DNA of 64,000 nucleotides. It comes from Argopecten irradians (lineage: Eukaryota > Mollusca > Bivalvia > Pectinida > Pectinidae). The notes beneath the pieces are model-generated. The model searched no databases. It was not told the DNA's origin and saw only the letters and a list, made by a program, of their open reading frames with translations. The translations under genes and the position numbers were made by a program. Position 1 is the first letter of the stretch. Each line of letters opens with the position of its first letter. Location: the NCBI RefSeq assembly GCF_041381155.1, contig NC_091142.1, positions 37,745,604 to 37,809,603 on the forward strand. Reading direction: 5' to 3'. Positions 36,594-48,675 of the stretch are shown here, piece by piece.

Positions 36594-36700
36594 ATATTCA
36601 ACATTTAAAATTTTTGTAACTTTACGTTTTCGTACAAACATCCTCATATTTTGACAATGTGCAAATAAAGTTGAATTTATTTTAATGTATAAAGTGTGTT
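36594..36700 (+). pseudogene. LINE 3' end remnant, unit 4
   Basis: Only a decayed start of the fragment remains (ACATCCTCATATTTTGAC, GTGCAAATAAAGTTGAATTT), with no readable protein. The array ends here. Confidence 0.5.
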
Positions 36701-37794
36701 CAGGTTTTATTAATAGTTGTATTTACGCTCATGTGTCCGATCGCTTCAACATATAACAGAGGCAGCCGGCATGAAGATATCACAATTGAGCTCAAATAAG
36801 AATAGATATGCACTCTGCACTTTTACATCCTATAATTGATAATTTCTTGAACAGTCAACGCACAATATTAAACGTTGGTAGACAATGACGCCAAACGTTC
36901 TGAAACCTCAGACAAATAAATAACACAGTGACAAATATTTATTTTTCTTTATTAACCAATTCATAATTAACCTGCATGACTGATGGCTTTGTTAAAAGCC
37001 GTGGTATATGCACTTGAAAGTGACTTATTCTATTTTCTCTCGGATACGAGACGTTTGTGTAGAACACATGTTAAACGTTGTATGTCAACAAACTCCACTT
37101 GGTATTTTTCGTTTGTTTTTACGTTGCTTATAATTTTAAGATGACACAAAAACATCAATTATGTAACTTGGAAGATAAATACATATCATTAAATGTTTAA
37201 TTGTTCTACCTTTTCTTCAAATTAAGTTGTTTTAACATCTCATTTTAGTTTACATTTTCCCATAGATTATCATACAAATATTGATTAAATTTGCAATGAA
37301 ACTATTTCATGAACGCTAATGACTGCTACCCTACTTAACCATAAGACGAGAGAAATGAAAATGACATTCGTGTATGTAAACAGCAAATTACATTGAATTT
37401 GATAAACTTAATATAAACCTTTCTCGTAGATGACATTCATACCTTTCTATTTGCATTAGTGCACGAATGTATGCAATCTATAGAATCTATGTATGTATAG
37501 CAGTGCGATACCGTTATATTCCCAACGCCTTCTATGTTGTAATAACACATCAAGGTCTAGTTTCACAAACATTCTTAACTGTAAAGAATTCCTTACCATA
37601 AAATTATTAGAGTCTTTTTTTAATTATACTTCATGACAAAAAGAGTCAAAGACTCGTCTAACTTCTGGTCAAGTATATATATAAATGTACAGTATTTACG
37701 AATCAAAAATATCACAGAGCCTAATCACAGTCAAACTATAATGAAGATAAAATAAACTAATAGTAAACTAGAATGAGCCCAGAAAAACATCTTT
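36701..37794. other. Intergenic stretch
   Basis: AT-rich. Its right part (37680-37794) may be the 3' UTR of the minus-strand LINE fragment that follows. No gene recognised. Confidence 0.5.
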
Positions 37795-38155
37795 GTACTT
37801 TGTTTAAAAGATAAAAATGATGTGGCATTCCTGACATGTTCCGGAACCACATTCCAAGTAGAAGGACCCTGGTATGTAAAAGATAACTGAAATGTCTTAG
37901 TTATAAATGATGGAAGGAAAATACATGTAGATTATTTATGACTGATCTGGCAGATTTGGATCGTACATAAGAAGTGAATTTAAAAGTGTTCAAATAGTCT
38001 GTGGCCACGCCATGTAAAACTTTGTACATCAAAACTGACTGGTTGTATACAACACGTTCAGAAAAAAGTTACCAGTTTAAATGATGGTGTATTAAAATCA
38101 CACAAATGCTTCTTAAATTTACCAAGTAAAATTCTCTCGCTTTGAATGTCATCTT
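37795..38155 (-). pseudogene. LINE fragment: C-terminal end of a reverse transcriptase ORF, decayed
   Basis: Not visible as one open frame, but readable in pieces on the minus strand: LCDFNTPSFKL, a stop, then LFSERVVYNQSVLMYKVLHG, VATDYLNTFKFTSYVRSKSA, and after a frameshift YQGPSTWNVVPEHVRNATSF. The K-x-L-H-G, Y-L-x-x-x-F and G-P-x-x-W-N-x-x-P motifs are those of the region behind the reverse transcriptase domain in LINEs. Differs from the fragments at 33-36 kb and from both LINEs at the left end. Confidence 0.8.
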
Positions 38156-38237
38156 ATAAGCAAATGGTTGCAGGATAAACAGAACGCATGGTAAGTATAT
38201 TCTGATTCCTTGAATATTTCTGGCAGTATAAAGAGAT

Positions 38238-40190
38238 GAAATATCCAAATAACACATACACAACATTAAACATCTACACAACACATTCACAACTTTAAAC
38301 ACCCAAATAACACATACACAACATTAAACATGTACACAACACATTCACAACCTTAAACATCCAAACAACGCATACACAACCTCAAACATACAAACAACAC
38401 ATTCACAATCTTAAATATCCAAACAAATCATACACAACCTTAAACATCTAAACAAATCATACACAACCTCAAACATCCAAACAACACATTCACAATCTTA
38501 AACATCCAAACAACACATACACAACCTTAAACATCAAAACAACACATACACAATCTTAAACATCCAAACAACACATACACAACCTCAAACAACACATACA
38601 CAACCTTAAACATCCAAACAACACATACACAATCTTAAACATCCAAACAACACATACACAACCTCAAACATCCAAACAACACATACACATCTCAAACAAC
38701 ACATACACAATCTTAAACATTCAAACAACACATACACAACCTTAAACATTCAAACAACACATTCACAATCTTAAATATCCAAACACATACACAACATTAA
38801 ACATCCAAACAACACATACACAATCTTAAACATCCAAACAACACATACACAACCTTAAACATCCAAACAACACATACACAACCTTAAACATACAAACAAC
38901 ACATACACAACCATAAACATCCAAACAACACATACACAAACTTAAACATCAAAACAACACATACACATTCTTAAACATCAAAACAACACATACACAATCT
39001 CAAACATCCAAACAACACATACACATCTCAAACAACACATACACAACCTTAAACATCCAAACAACACATACACAATCTTAAACATCCAAATAACACATAC
39101 ACAACCTCAAACATCCAAACAACACATACACAACCTTATACATCCAAACAACACATACACAACCTTAAACATCCAAACAACACATACACAAACTTAAACA
39201 TCCAAACAACACATACACAACCTTAAACATCCAAACAACACATACACAACCTTAAACATCCAAACAACACATACACAAACTTAAACATCCAAACAACACA
39301 TACACAATCTCAAACATCCAAACAACACATACACAACCTCAATTATCCAAACAACACATACACAACCTCAAGCATCCAAACAACACATATACATCTCAAA
39401 CAACACATACACAATTTTAAACATCCAAACAACACATACACAACCTAAAACATCCAAACAACACATACACAAACTTAAACATTCAAACAACACATACACA
39501 ATTTTAAACATCCAAACAACACATACACATCTCAAACATCCAAACAACACATACACATCTCAAACATCCAAACAACACATACACATCTCAAACAACACAT
39601 ACACAACCTTAAACATCCAAACAACACATACACATTTCAAACAACACATACACATCTCAAACAACCAAACAACACATACACATCTCAAACATCCAAACAA
39701 CACATACATATCTCAAACAACACATACACAACCATAAACATTCAAACAACACATACACAACCTTAAACATCCAAACAACACATACACAATCTTAAACATC
39801 CAAACAACACATACACAACCTTAAACATCCAAACAACACATACACAACCTTAAACATCCAAACAACACATACACAACCTTAAACATCCAAACAACACATA
39901 CACAAACTTAAACATCCAATTACACATACACAATCTTAAACATCCAAACAACACATACACAACCTTAAACATCCAAACAACACATACACAAACTTAAACA
40001 TCCAAACAACACATACACAATCTCAAACATCCAAACAACACATACACAACCTCAAACATCCAAACAACACATATACAACCTTAAACATTCAAACAACACA
40101 TACACAATCTCAAACATCCAAACAACACATACACAACCTCAAACATCCAAACAACACATATACAACCTTAAACATACAAACAACACATAT
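38238..40190. repeat. Tandem array of a 29-bp repeat (~2 kb)
   Basis: About 65 units of AAACATCCAAACAACACATA followed by CACAACCTT. The last bases vary (CCTT, TCTT, ACTT, CCTC), and shortened units TCTCAAACAACACATACACA recur in the middle (38694, 39026, 39394, 39585, 39645). Frames on the minus strand (Val/Cys/Leu-rich) are repeat artefacts. Confidence 0.95.
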
Positions 40191-40798
40191 GTAAAAATTT
40201 CCAAGCATCATGTTGATGCTTCTTCTTGCAATACAGCAAAAAGAAAGAAAAAAACATAAAAGTTATATATGCGTTCACGTTCCCTAAAATGATTTTAAAG
40301 AAGATGCTTAAATTACATAATAGTGGACTCTGAAAAAATAAGCAAGGGAATCAGTTTTCAGTAAACAAATTTAATTTATCCCAACGGTTTTAAGATATTA
40401 TCACACGAAAACTTTCCACTTGACTATCCTTGTATAATAGTTTTCCGGCAGGCTGTAAAAGTAAACTGCAGTTTTTAAGAGTTTTCGTGTTTTAGCACAT
40501 TAATTTAAATACTGCACTCGAAAGATCCATGCTGATAACTTCCGCCTAACATATTTCCATGAAATGCATTGATAAAAAGAAATCGAAAACTTTGTCCTAC
40601 ATAATAATATGTATATCTTCACCTTTACATGCCAGTCGGTGCTGATACACAAGTATATTGTTAACTAGAATTTTATATTGGATAATTTGATGGGCGTTTC
40701 ACCAACAAGAAATTACGTTGAAGGTCATTAACAAACTTGGTAGCACACAGCATACTTTCGATCTTAAAATAGATGAATAGACATGAAAATAATATGGC
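40191..40798. other. Intergenic stretch
   Basis: No gene. The segment at ~40711-40735 (GAAGGTCATTAACAAACTTG) matches the start of the core repeats at 41.5 kb and may be a detached piece. Confidence 0.45.
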
Positions 40799-41052
40799 TG
40801 ATGATGATGACGATGATGATTGATTATGATGTTGATGTTGTTTATGTAGATGAAGATGATGATAATGTGACTAATTATTGAGGATAACTACATATAGTTC
40901 ACCATGATGATGTTCTTTTTGATGATTATAATCATGACAATGATGAGGATGAAGATAATGATGTTTGATGAATTATGGTGATGATGATGATGATGATATT
41001 TCATGTTGTTGATGATGATTATGACGATGATGATTATAAGGATGATGAATGT

Positions 41053-41091
<39 letters not shown>

Positions 41092-41118
41092 ATGACGATG
41101 ATGATTGTTGATGCTGCT

Positions 41119-41213
<95 letters not shown>

Positions 41214-41266
41214 ATTTCATGTTGTTGATGATGATTATGACGATGATGAATGTTGATGGTGCTGCT

Positions 41267-41297
<31 letters not shown>

Positions 41298-41353
41298 ATG
41301 ATTAAGATGCGGCAATGATGTGTTTAATGACTATGATGTTGACAGTGCTGGTA

Positions 41354-41394
<41 letters not shown>

Positions 41395-41412
41395 GAAGAA
41401 GAAGATGGCAAT
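40799..41412. repeat. GAT/GCT trinucleotide array with a 216-bp compound repeat
   Basis: Long runs of GAT interrupted by GCT runs (41112-41131, 41260-41279) and GAA. The block GATATTTCATGTTGTTGATG with its neighbours occurs at 40995 and again at 41211, exactly 216 bp apart. Poly-Asp, poly-Met and poly-His frames here are artefacts. Confidence 0.93.
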
Positions 41413-41474
41413 GATGATGTAATATCACGTTATTATATGAACATGTCTTTTTGAAAAATAAAAAATACACCAAA

Positions 41475-42060
41475 AAATAGGTCTATTATCCTTTAAGAAC
41501 TTGACAAGAAGTTGTCAAGGTCATTTATATTAACAAACGTAGTAGACATTCACGTCAGCATGCCACAGATCGAATTATAGGTCTCTAGGCCTTCTAGAAC
41601 TTTACAAGAAGACATTTGCAGATTTTGGAATTTTTGGCCCAAGTGACCTTGAATGGAGGTGAAGGTCATTCATATTAACAAACTTGGTAGGCAATTATAT
41701 CGGCATGCTATAGACATAATATTAGGTCTCTATGCCTTCTAGAACTTTACAAGAAGTCATTTGCAGATTTTGGAATGTTTTGCCCAAGTGACTTTGAATG
41801 AAGGTGAAGGTCATTCATATTAATATACTTGGTAGGCAAATATATCGGCATGCTATAGACATAATATTAGGTCTGTAGGCTGTCTTCAGCTACAAAAGAA
41901 GTCATTTGAAGATTTTAGAAATTTTGACCAATGTGACCTTGAATGAAGATCAAGGTCATTTATATTAACAAACTTGGTAGTCATTTACATGTATGTCAGC
42001 ATGCTACAGACCTGATGTTAGGTCTCTGGTCCTTTTAGAACTTGAACAGAAGATTTTTTA
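41475..42060. repeat. Four tandem copies of a ~145-bp core repeat
   Basis: AAGGTCATT(T/C)ATATTAACAA starts at about 41517, 41663, 41807 and 41952. Each copy continues with CTTGGTAGGCA, (G/C)GCATGCTA, TAGGTCTCT and CTAGAACTTTACAAGAAG. The layout matches bivalve core-repeat elements and, more distantly, the array at 44.2-44.9 kb. Every copy carries TGACCTTGAA and AAGGTCA words, which are nuclear-receptor-type half-sites. Confidence 0.85.
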
Positions 42061-44168
42061 ATGATTTTTTTTTCGAAAAATTGCACTTTTGAACCTTTGG
42101 CGTTTTTTTCCGACCAGAAGTTGACGTTTTACAGAAAAGTGTTGCGGTAGTTATTTCCTCCATTTTCTATTCTACACAACATATCCAAAACAAAAACAAA
42201 AAACCGGTAACGAGATATTGACATGAGTTTAAAACCGAAAGTGAGGTCATAGTGGCCATATTTGATTTTGGTCCAACATAAAAATGCTGCTGTCACACCT
42301 TCAACTCATAACCTACAATATGGTGACATGTTCACTGGCGTATCTCTTACCATTTCGGAGATACTTTGTAACAGTCTTCTGCACAGAAGAACTATAAATA
42401 CAATAGGTCTTTTCACCTGTAAGTGAAAAGCCCTATCTCAATCCATAACATGATTGTGACGTTCAATTAGAACTTGTAAAAACCAAGTCATTTAATAAAT
42501 ATGTGAAAAATAGTTTTGGAATGTCTACAGAAAAATATTTTTTATTTAAAACTGCGTTTTTGCATTAGCCAGATTTATGTCATTCGTGAAAGTAGTTAGT
42601 TTTACTCATGAATGTCCCTTACAAAAATAGAATACATCTAGATAACCTCATCACTTTCTCTATCCAGTGTACAGTGTATGTCATTATAACTTGAGTCAGC
42701 TCTGTAACGTAGGTTGGGTTGAGTAATTGTCATTCACTCTGATTATCAGTCTCACTTTAAGTAGTTACTTCCCCTAGACCAAAATCTATCTCTTCATGTG
42801 GGACAGTTGTGCGTTTATGCAAAACACAAAATACTTTCATCAAATAAAAAAAAATATTCATTCTGTGTCATATTCTGTTGTATATCATTAAGTTCAAACT
42901 CCATGGCAAATTGTTTTTTGTCTCCAACAAGGTTCGTGAGATTGTCCAGGGAATGTGCGTCGATCAGGTTCTCAAAGTTAAACTTATTAACTTAATATGT
43001 TTATGATTTACTCATTGATTTCAATGAGACATGTACAATGGATAGGCACGTATTGTTTTCAACAGTTTCTTGTCGAATTTCTCTTACATAAGTTAATACC
43101 ATTAATTCTTAAGATAAACTTTTTCACCCTTGCGACTTTTAAGGTAACCCTTGAAAATTGCATCGTTCCCCTCTTTATATATTGACAAGCATATAACATT
43201 TGTCGTGGTTGAAATCCTGCTGATGACGTAATTGTGGGTTCCGATGAGATGATGGAAGACGATTATGTTGTCGTTGCCCGTCCGGGATGGGGAGGTGGGG
43301 TGTAATCCCTTCCCGTCTTGTTCAGTGTTAGGTATCCCCATGTTGTTCCGTACTGTGTGACGTCCTTGTGACTCCTCCTCATACTCGATTACTGTCATTT
43401 GCTGGTGTATAAGTGAGATGGAGCCTCGATAATTCGTACATTTTTACACTCCTTGGTGTACATTTGCTGCCTGATCATCATTTGTCTGGTTATGGTGGCA
43501 CTGTACATGTCATTCTAATTATCAAAACGTCACACAAGAAGCTCTCAGTGGTAGTGTAACACAAATGATTACATCTACAACATTTCTTTACGTTTTTCAT
43601 TTTCTTGGCTTAAAAGGAGTAATACTTTTTAGGTTTTTCCCACAGTGTCGTTTTGTTCGTTAATACTTTTTCTTAAAGTAACATGTGCCATAAATGATCC
43701 AAACTTTGGACATCCTCTTTTTTTCGGCAACCTATTGCAACCCCTAAGGTTTGAAGAATACAGTTGTAAAAATCCTTCAAATGGACAGACAAACATGCAT
43801 GATGCCTTATAAACGTTAGTTACCACACAAAATTCATTCACTATAAAATTCTTGTTTTTAATGTCATATGTATGTTTAGATGAATATATATATTGTATGT
43901 GTAACTTTGTAACTACTAATAAGACTGTGACATGTGAAATGAAATTGTAGACTACAACTGCGCTTTATGCTCTGCCCGTAGGTACTCATTTCACTGCACT
44001 GTAGATATGATTATAAATATATTAGGAATACCACAAAAATCATTTTCAGCTCTTATTTTTATTTTTTAAATTTAATCTTATGCATTGCAAGTATTGTAAT
44101 TATCAGAATATAAGTAACTTTTGGTGGTGAAAACATATCAAATGTATACTCCTTGATTCGCCAGTATA
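42061..44168. other. Intergenic stretch, lower part related to repeats
   Basis: 42061-42440 may be the right part of the core-repeat element (GAAGTTGACGTTTTACAG, AGTGAAAAGCCCTATCTCAA). After that no gene is evident. A 98-codon minus-strand frame at 43102-43398 has mixed, protein-like composition but no known motif; it may be chance or a lineage-specific exon. Confidence 0.4.
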
Positions 44169-44912
44169 AACAAGAGGCCCAAGGGCCTTAACGGTCATCT
44201 GACTACCTTGTCAATAATCATATAGAAAAATTATTATATATAGGTCATGATAGCTATCTTCGATTTGGGATCAAATAGAGATGTAACAACACTTTGCCGG
44301 GACTATGTCAGGATCATTTCATGCATGTTTCAGCAAAAACAAAGTACCGATAAAACTTGAGAAGAAGTTCAAAATGTGTTTTCAAGATGGCGGCTGTGGC
44401 AGCCATCTTGGATTTCGGATCGACCCGAACAATAACAATACATTGTCGGGACTTTGTCAGGATCATTTTATGCAAGTTTCAGCCAAATCGCACCAGTAGC
44501 ACTTGAGAAGAAGTTCAAAATGAGTTTTCAAGATGACGGCTGTGGCGGCTATCTTGGATTTTGAATCGACCCGAAAAATAACAACAATTTGTGGGGACCC
44601 TGTCAGGATCTTTTCATGAAAGATTCAGCCAAATCGCACCGGTAGAACTTGAGAAGAAGTTCAAAATGTATTTTCAAGATGGCGGCAGTTGGAGCAATCT
44701 TTGATTTCGGATCGACCCGAAAAATAACAACACATTGTCGGGACTATGTCAGGATCATTTCATGCAAGTTTCAGCCAAAATACCACCGGTAGAACTTGAG
44801 AAGAAGCTCAAAATGTGTTTTCAAGATAGCGGCAGTGGGGGCGGACGACGACGGACAAAACATGACGACAACAGGTCATCTTGACCCTTCGGGTCAGATG
44901 ACTTTAAAACGC
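44169..44912 (+). mobile_element. Bivalve-type non-autonomous element with four ~146-bp core repeats
   Basis: The left end AACAAGAGGCCCAAGGGCCT is followed by GGTCATCTGAC. The right end carries a hairpin GTCATCTTGACCC-TTC-GGGTCAGATGAC (44875-44902) whose complement repeats the left GTCATCTGAC. Core units with CAAGATGGCGGCTGTGG recur at 44383, 44529, 44675 and 44822. A short GGACGACGACGG stretch precedes the right end. Flanks, core repeats and a microsatellite-like stretch recall the pearl/CvA class of bivalve elements, often linked to Helitron-like transposition. No protein is encoded. Confidence 0.7.
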
Positions 44913-44999
44913 TGATAAATGTTTTCTATTTCCTTCTTGTTTTCAGTCTCCTGGCATAATATTCCCTCATGGCCTCTGTGATTCTGTCTAGCTTTAATA

Positions 45000-46042
45000 G
45001 GATTTTCCATCTACGGATGGAAATCCCTATTGTTATTGTTGTTTTTTTCTTATTTCCACTAATCTTGTTAGTAGGATATCTCACAAACGGAATAAGGTGC
45101 GACGCTCAACTTTGGACACGTTTTAAACGTACTTGAAGCGCGTGTTTATCTCATTATATGTTATCAGAGATTATGTCAACGTCTAGAGTTCGTAACAGGG
45201 TCAAACAAAGGTCAAAAACGAAATTTACCACAGAAAAAAAAATGAAAGTTGGATATAAAAGGACATGCTCTTAGAAATATATAATAACAGGTTTCAAGGT
45301 CATTAGATCCTAAATGGCGGAGATATAGCCGTTTGAAAAATGACGATTTTGTCGTTTTCCCGCCAAAAATATACAAGGTTTCAGCGCCTTCAATACTTAA
45401 TAAGTGGTCAATTTGGCTATTTTCATATAAACGACTTCTTTTCTGAAACTAAGCATGGGATAGCACTCATAAAACAATGGTAGCATTGTTGGTCAGAAAA
45501 GTTAAAAAGTTGAAACATTTGGCTGGAAATTTATATCTATTATATAAATCACTCTCCATCTCTTTTGTTATATCAATTGTATATTTTACATGATGTCATT
45601 TGTACTTATGGACCGTAAGGTCCACGGAATAAAATGAATTGAATTGAATAAAAATTGGTAGTTTATGGAAGAGTCTATAGCCTTACCTGTAATTATCTCG
45701 TATTGTTCTATCTTTCACACCTAGTCTCACTTGGCCAACAAAATACTTTACCTGTATACCTCAAAATTCAGAATGTTGGCTAAGTAAGAAGACACCCATT
45801 GTTATAGGGCGGGGATTCAAAATTTTGTAAATAGTTGGGCTGACCCCCGGGGCCTGAAGGGCGGGGCCAAAAGAAGCCAATTTGGCTATTTTCAAATAAA
45901 CGACTTCTTCTCTTAAACAAAGCATGGGATAACACTCATAATGCAACGGTAACATCCTTATAGGGTGGGGATTTAAAATTGTAAAAATCTCCCCCTGGCT
46001 GTTAAAAGGTAAGCGATACAGGCCCTCTAGTCCTCTTGTTTC
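45000..46042 (-). mobile_element. Second bivalve-type element, opposite orientation
   Basis: The right end reads, on the minus strand, AAACAAGAGGACTAGAGGGC then CTGTATCGCTTACC. This is the same AACAAGAGG...GGGCC design as the element at 44169. The left end has a TTCCATCTACGGATGGAA hairpin (45006-45023). A ~85-bp internal direct repeat (CAATTTGGCTATTTTCA, AACGACTTCTT, GCATGGGATA) lies at ~45409-45490 and ~45882-45950. A GGACCGTAAGGTCC hairpin and (GAATT)n tail at 45610-45650 suggest that a second small retroelement is included. Confidence 0.55.
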
Positions 46043-48290
46043 AAATTATCAGTTGTAGATACATAATAGCCTAAATCCATAACATGATTTTCGTTTGCCA
46101 ATACAGAATAATAAAACAAACACCCACAAATGAAAACACAAGCTTTCAGTTTCATAATTTTCCATTGTTTCGTGCCTACGAGTTAAACAAAGGTCAGACA
46201 GACAGGAAAGTAAATAAAATAACTACATCTGTACATCAAGCTTCAAGTCCAATTCATTTTCTCCACCTATACACATCTGAAAACGACATCTCGTTACAGC
46301 ATGCATATGTATGTAGGTATGTTGTGTGCTCTTTGGGAAAACTGATAACAAACTACTAAATAATTATGACAGCTCCTGCAAATTCATTTGTCGTCGTTAA
46401 GAAAATTAAAGTAGTACTGTGATTGGTCCATTTACAAAGACATCAGAGCGTGATCTTATATGAGATGTTGCCCAATCCTCTACGAAACGCAGTTAGAATA
46501 AGGATTTAAATTTTTAGATAAAATTTTGAAGTGTATGGAGAAAAGCCCGACAAAAAAGATATGTTGTCCACCTTCGCGTTTTTTTTTTAAAATAAATTTA
46601 TCACAGTTAACCCGCTGTTTGAAAGATTAATGTACATTAAAACTGTTTGTAAAAGGGACAATTTTGAAACGTTTGGGACATCTTGGACCTCGACTCATAT
46701 TTTACTCATAAGTTATATACCGGATATAGCATATCTATGAATACAATCTCAACACTTTGTGCAATTGATATGAAAATGAAACAGCCAATGTTAACCTCTT
46801 TATATGACCAGAAGGACTTCGTTGTACCTAAAAAAAATCCTTGTCAGCATGGCTTCGTATCTAATAAAGTAAAATACTTCGTAAATGTGTTTTAAGTAAT
46901 ATATTGTAGTTTATCTCTGACGGTAGTAAGTAATATCGTTTGTATTGAAGGACTACGTTTGAATAAAGATATACTTTCACGTTTTCATAATGTTAACACA
47001 TACATCGTTGTTTGAATGCCGTTAGATCTGGCCGCTACCCAGTGTTACGTGTTAATAACCACATCTAAAACAGAACTATAGTTTATACAAAAGTGGCGGC
47101 TCCATTTCACATAAATCACACAAAATGTTGAGATTTCATTTAAAGATATAGTATAGTATGCGAAGAGAAAACGTACTAAAATGATCGATCGTCTGATCGA
47201 TAACGTGATTGTTTTGGTGGATGGAAATCCCGTGTTTTAATCGCGATCAAATCTAGTTTTACTTATGTTGGCTACTTCAAGTCCTTCAAATGTGAAAGTA
47301 ATTGATGAAAGTGAAAATTGGATAGCGTCAGTATGATGCACTTGTCTCTATACGGCTGAGTGTAGTGAACATTTTCTTGAAATCAGATTAGAATTACTGA
47401 CCCTATGTCGCAAATTAGTAATAAGATACAAAAGGAAGGGTTCCGATAAAGGTTTTGAGATACTTGTGTACATCCTAATGTTAAAATGTGTGGTGATCAA
47501 ACCGATTTATACCATATTGTATAAACTTTGACGTTGGCCTTAGTTACTTGAATTGTAAGTAATCTTTATGTCGGATATAACCACTAAGGGGTCTCTATAA
47601 ATGTCAGTTTGCTAATAAAGAGTTCAGAGATGATGGAAAAACAGTGAAACACAGACTGGGAATGTATAGTCACACACGAAATCATGCGTGCTTTCTAAAA
47701 ATACGTCTGTGTTACTCTGTGTCATGTAGGAATGAATGCATGTGTCTCTTTCTCATATGTATAGTTCATGTTTCTTACACAACCAAAATTGAATACGTGA
47801 ATTGATAAAGTAAATTTTTGTTATTGATATAATGTGTTTACGAGACACAAAGCGGAAACATGAAACAGTGGCTCCTAAAATCATTAACCATTTCCTTAAT
47901 ATTCAAAATGTGATGTTTAAACTGTACAGTTTATGGTATTTTAAAATAATTATGAAGAAATATTGGTCCAAGATCTTTTTAATGTTAGTTTAAATACAAA
48001 GTTTCGTTAATATCTGATTATTTCAAGATTCTGTCCAAACGTCGACGAATTTTCTCTCATATCAACTTTGCTTTTTGTATAATTATACCACACAACATAA
48101 TGAGAAATTACATGTCAATTTCACCAAAGAGCAGAGAAACAGAAACACATCACATAGTATATTTCAACATGTTTATTCAGAATAAAAACACATAAAACGA
48201 TAGATGAGTAATTATTTACTCAAAATAGTAATGATAATAAGTAATGATAAGTAATATAGGGTCCAATTTACATGTTCTGGATAGTGTACG
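46043..48290. other. Intergenic stretch
   Basis: No gene recognised. Frames at 46084-46359 and 46683-46895 lack family features. GATGGAAATCCCGTGTTTTA near 47220 recalls the terminal hairpin of the 45-kb element. Confidence 0.45.
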
Positions 48291-48480
48291 CCGACTTTCT
48301 TTCGCGAATTTATCACGATATAGATTTTAAAGTTTGCGAATATTAACATTTGCGGATTAAGAACAATGAACGGAAATCCTTATCAATATAAATGAAGTAG
48401 ATATTAATTTGCGATAAGAAATTCATGAATTTGGATTGCGAAATTCGCGAAAATTAAAATCGCACGCTAAAGAAAGTTGG
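48291..48480. mobile_element. 190-bp MITE with CC(G/A)ACTTTCTTT terminal inverted repeats
   Basis: The left end CCGACTTTCTTTCGCG and the right end, read on the minus strand, CCAACTTTCTTTAGCG match at 14 of 16 positions. The interior is built from TTCGCGAA-like and AATTTGCGA words. It has no coding capacity and the target duplication is unclear. A MITE with CCAACTTTCTTT ends is familiar from bivalve genomes. Confidence 0.75.
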
Positions 48481-48531
48481 AAGCATCTAGTAACCACACT
48501 GAATGTATTCCGACAGATATTCAATTTAATT

Positions 48532-48675
48532 ATTGACAATTTCCAGTTGATTTCAGAATTGGTCATTGACAATTTCCAGTTGATTTCAGAATTGGTCATT
48601 GACAATTTCTGGTTGACATCAGATTGGGTCATTGACAATTTCTGGTCCACATCACATGAAGCCATTGACATCAGG
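48532..48675. repeat. 33-bp minisatellite, four units and a partial fifth
   Basis: ATTGACAATTTCCAGTTGAT with its remainder starts at 48532, 48565, 48598, 48631 and 48664, exactly 33 bp apart. The first two units are identical; the later ones diverge (TTCTGGTTGACATCAG). The period is 11 codons, so both strands stay open (an 86-codon plus frame and an 82-codon minus frame). The plus frame starts inside the adjacent MITE, so I do not call a gene. Confidence 0.85.

Larger units (their letters stand above)
32466..36700 (+). repeat. Array of four composite units: TATA block plus decayed LINE 3' end
   Basis: Units begin near 32515, 33712, 34691 and 36031 with CTACTCGG(T/A)A(A/T)(G/T)AACG (spacing 1197, 979 and 1340 bp). 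Each has a ~480-590-bp block with TACACGTGTGTGAATGTGA, CCTTGCCGAGCCTCGGGTAT, a GCGCTATAAAAAGG box and CAAACAGCCACTCACACAA. A fragment of a LINE end on the same strand follows. Copies differ by ~5-10% and by indels: unit 2 lacks the LINE tail and has a poly-T run instead, and unit 4 has a ~60-bp insertion. Tandem spread of a LINE-linked segment is the simplest reading. Confidence 0.8.

Noticed and set aside
38238-40190. CRISPR-like regular repeats
   Set aside because: Units are head to tail without unique spacers, and the genome is eukaryotic; this is a minisatellite. The same applies to the 20-, 30- and 17-bp arrays.
40888-41256. Poly-His/Ile and poly-Met/Asp frames
   Set aside because: Products of the GAT/ATC trinucleotide run.
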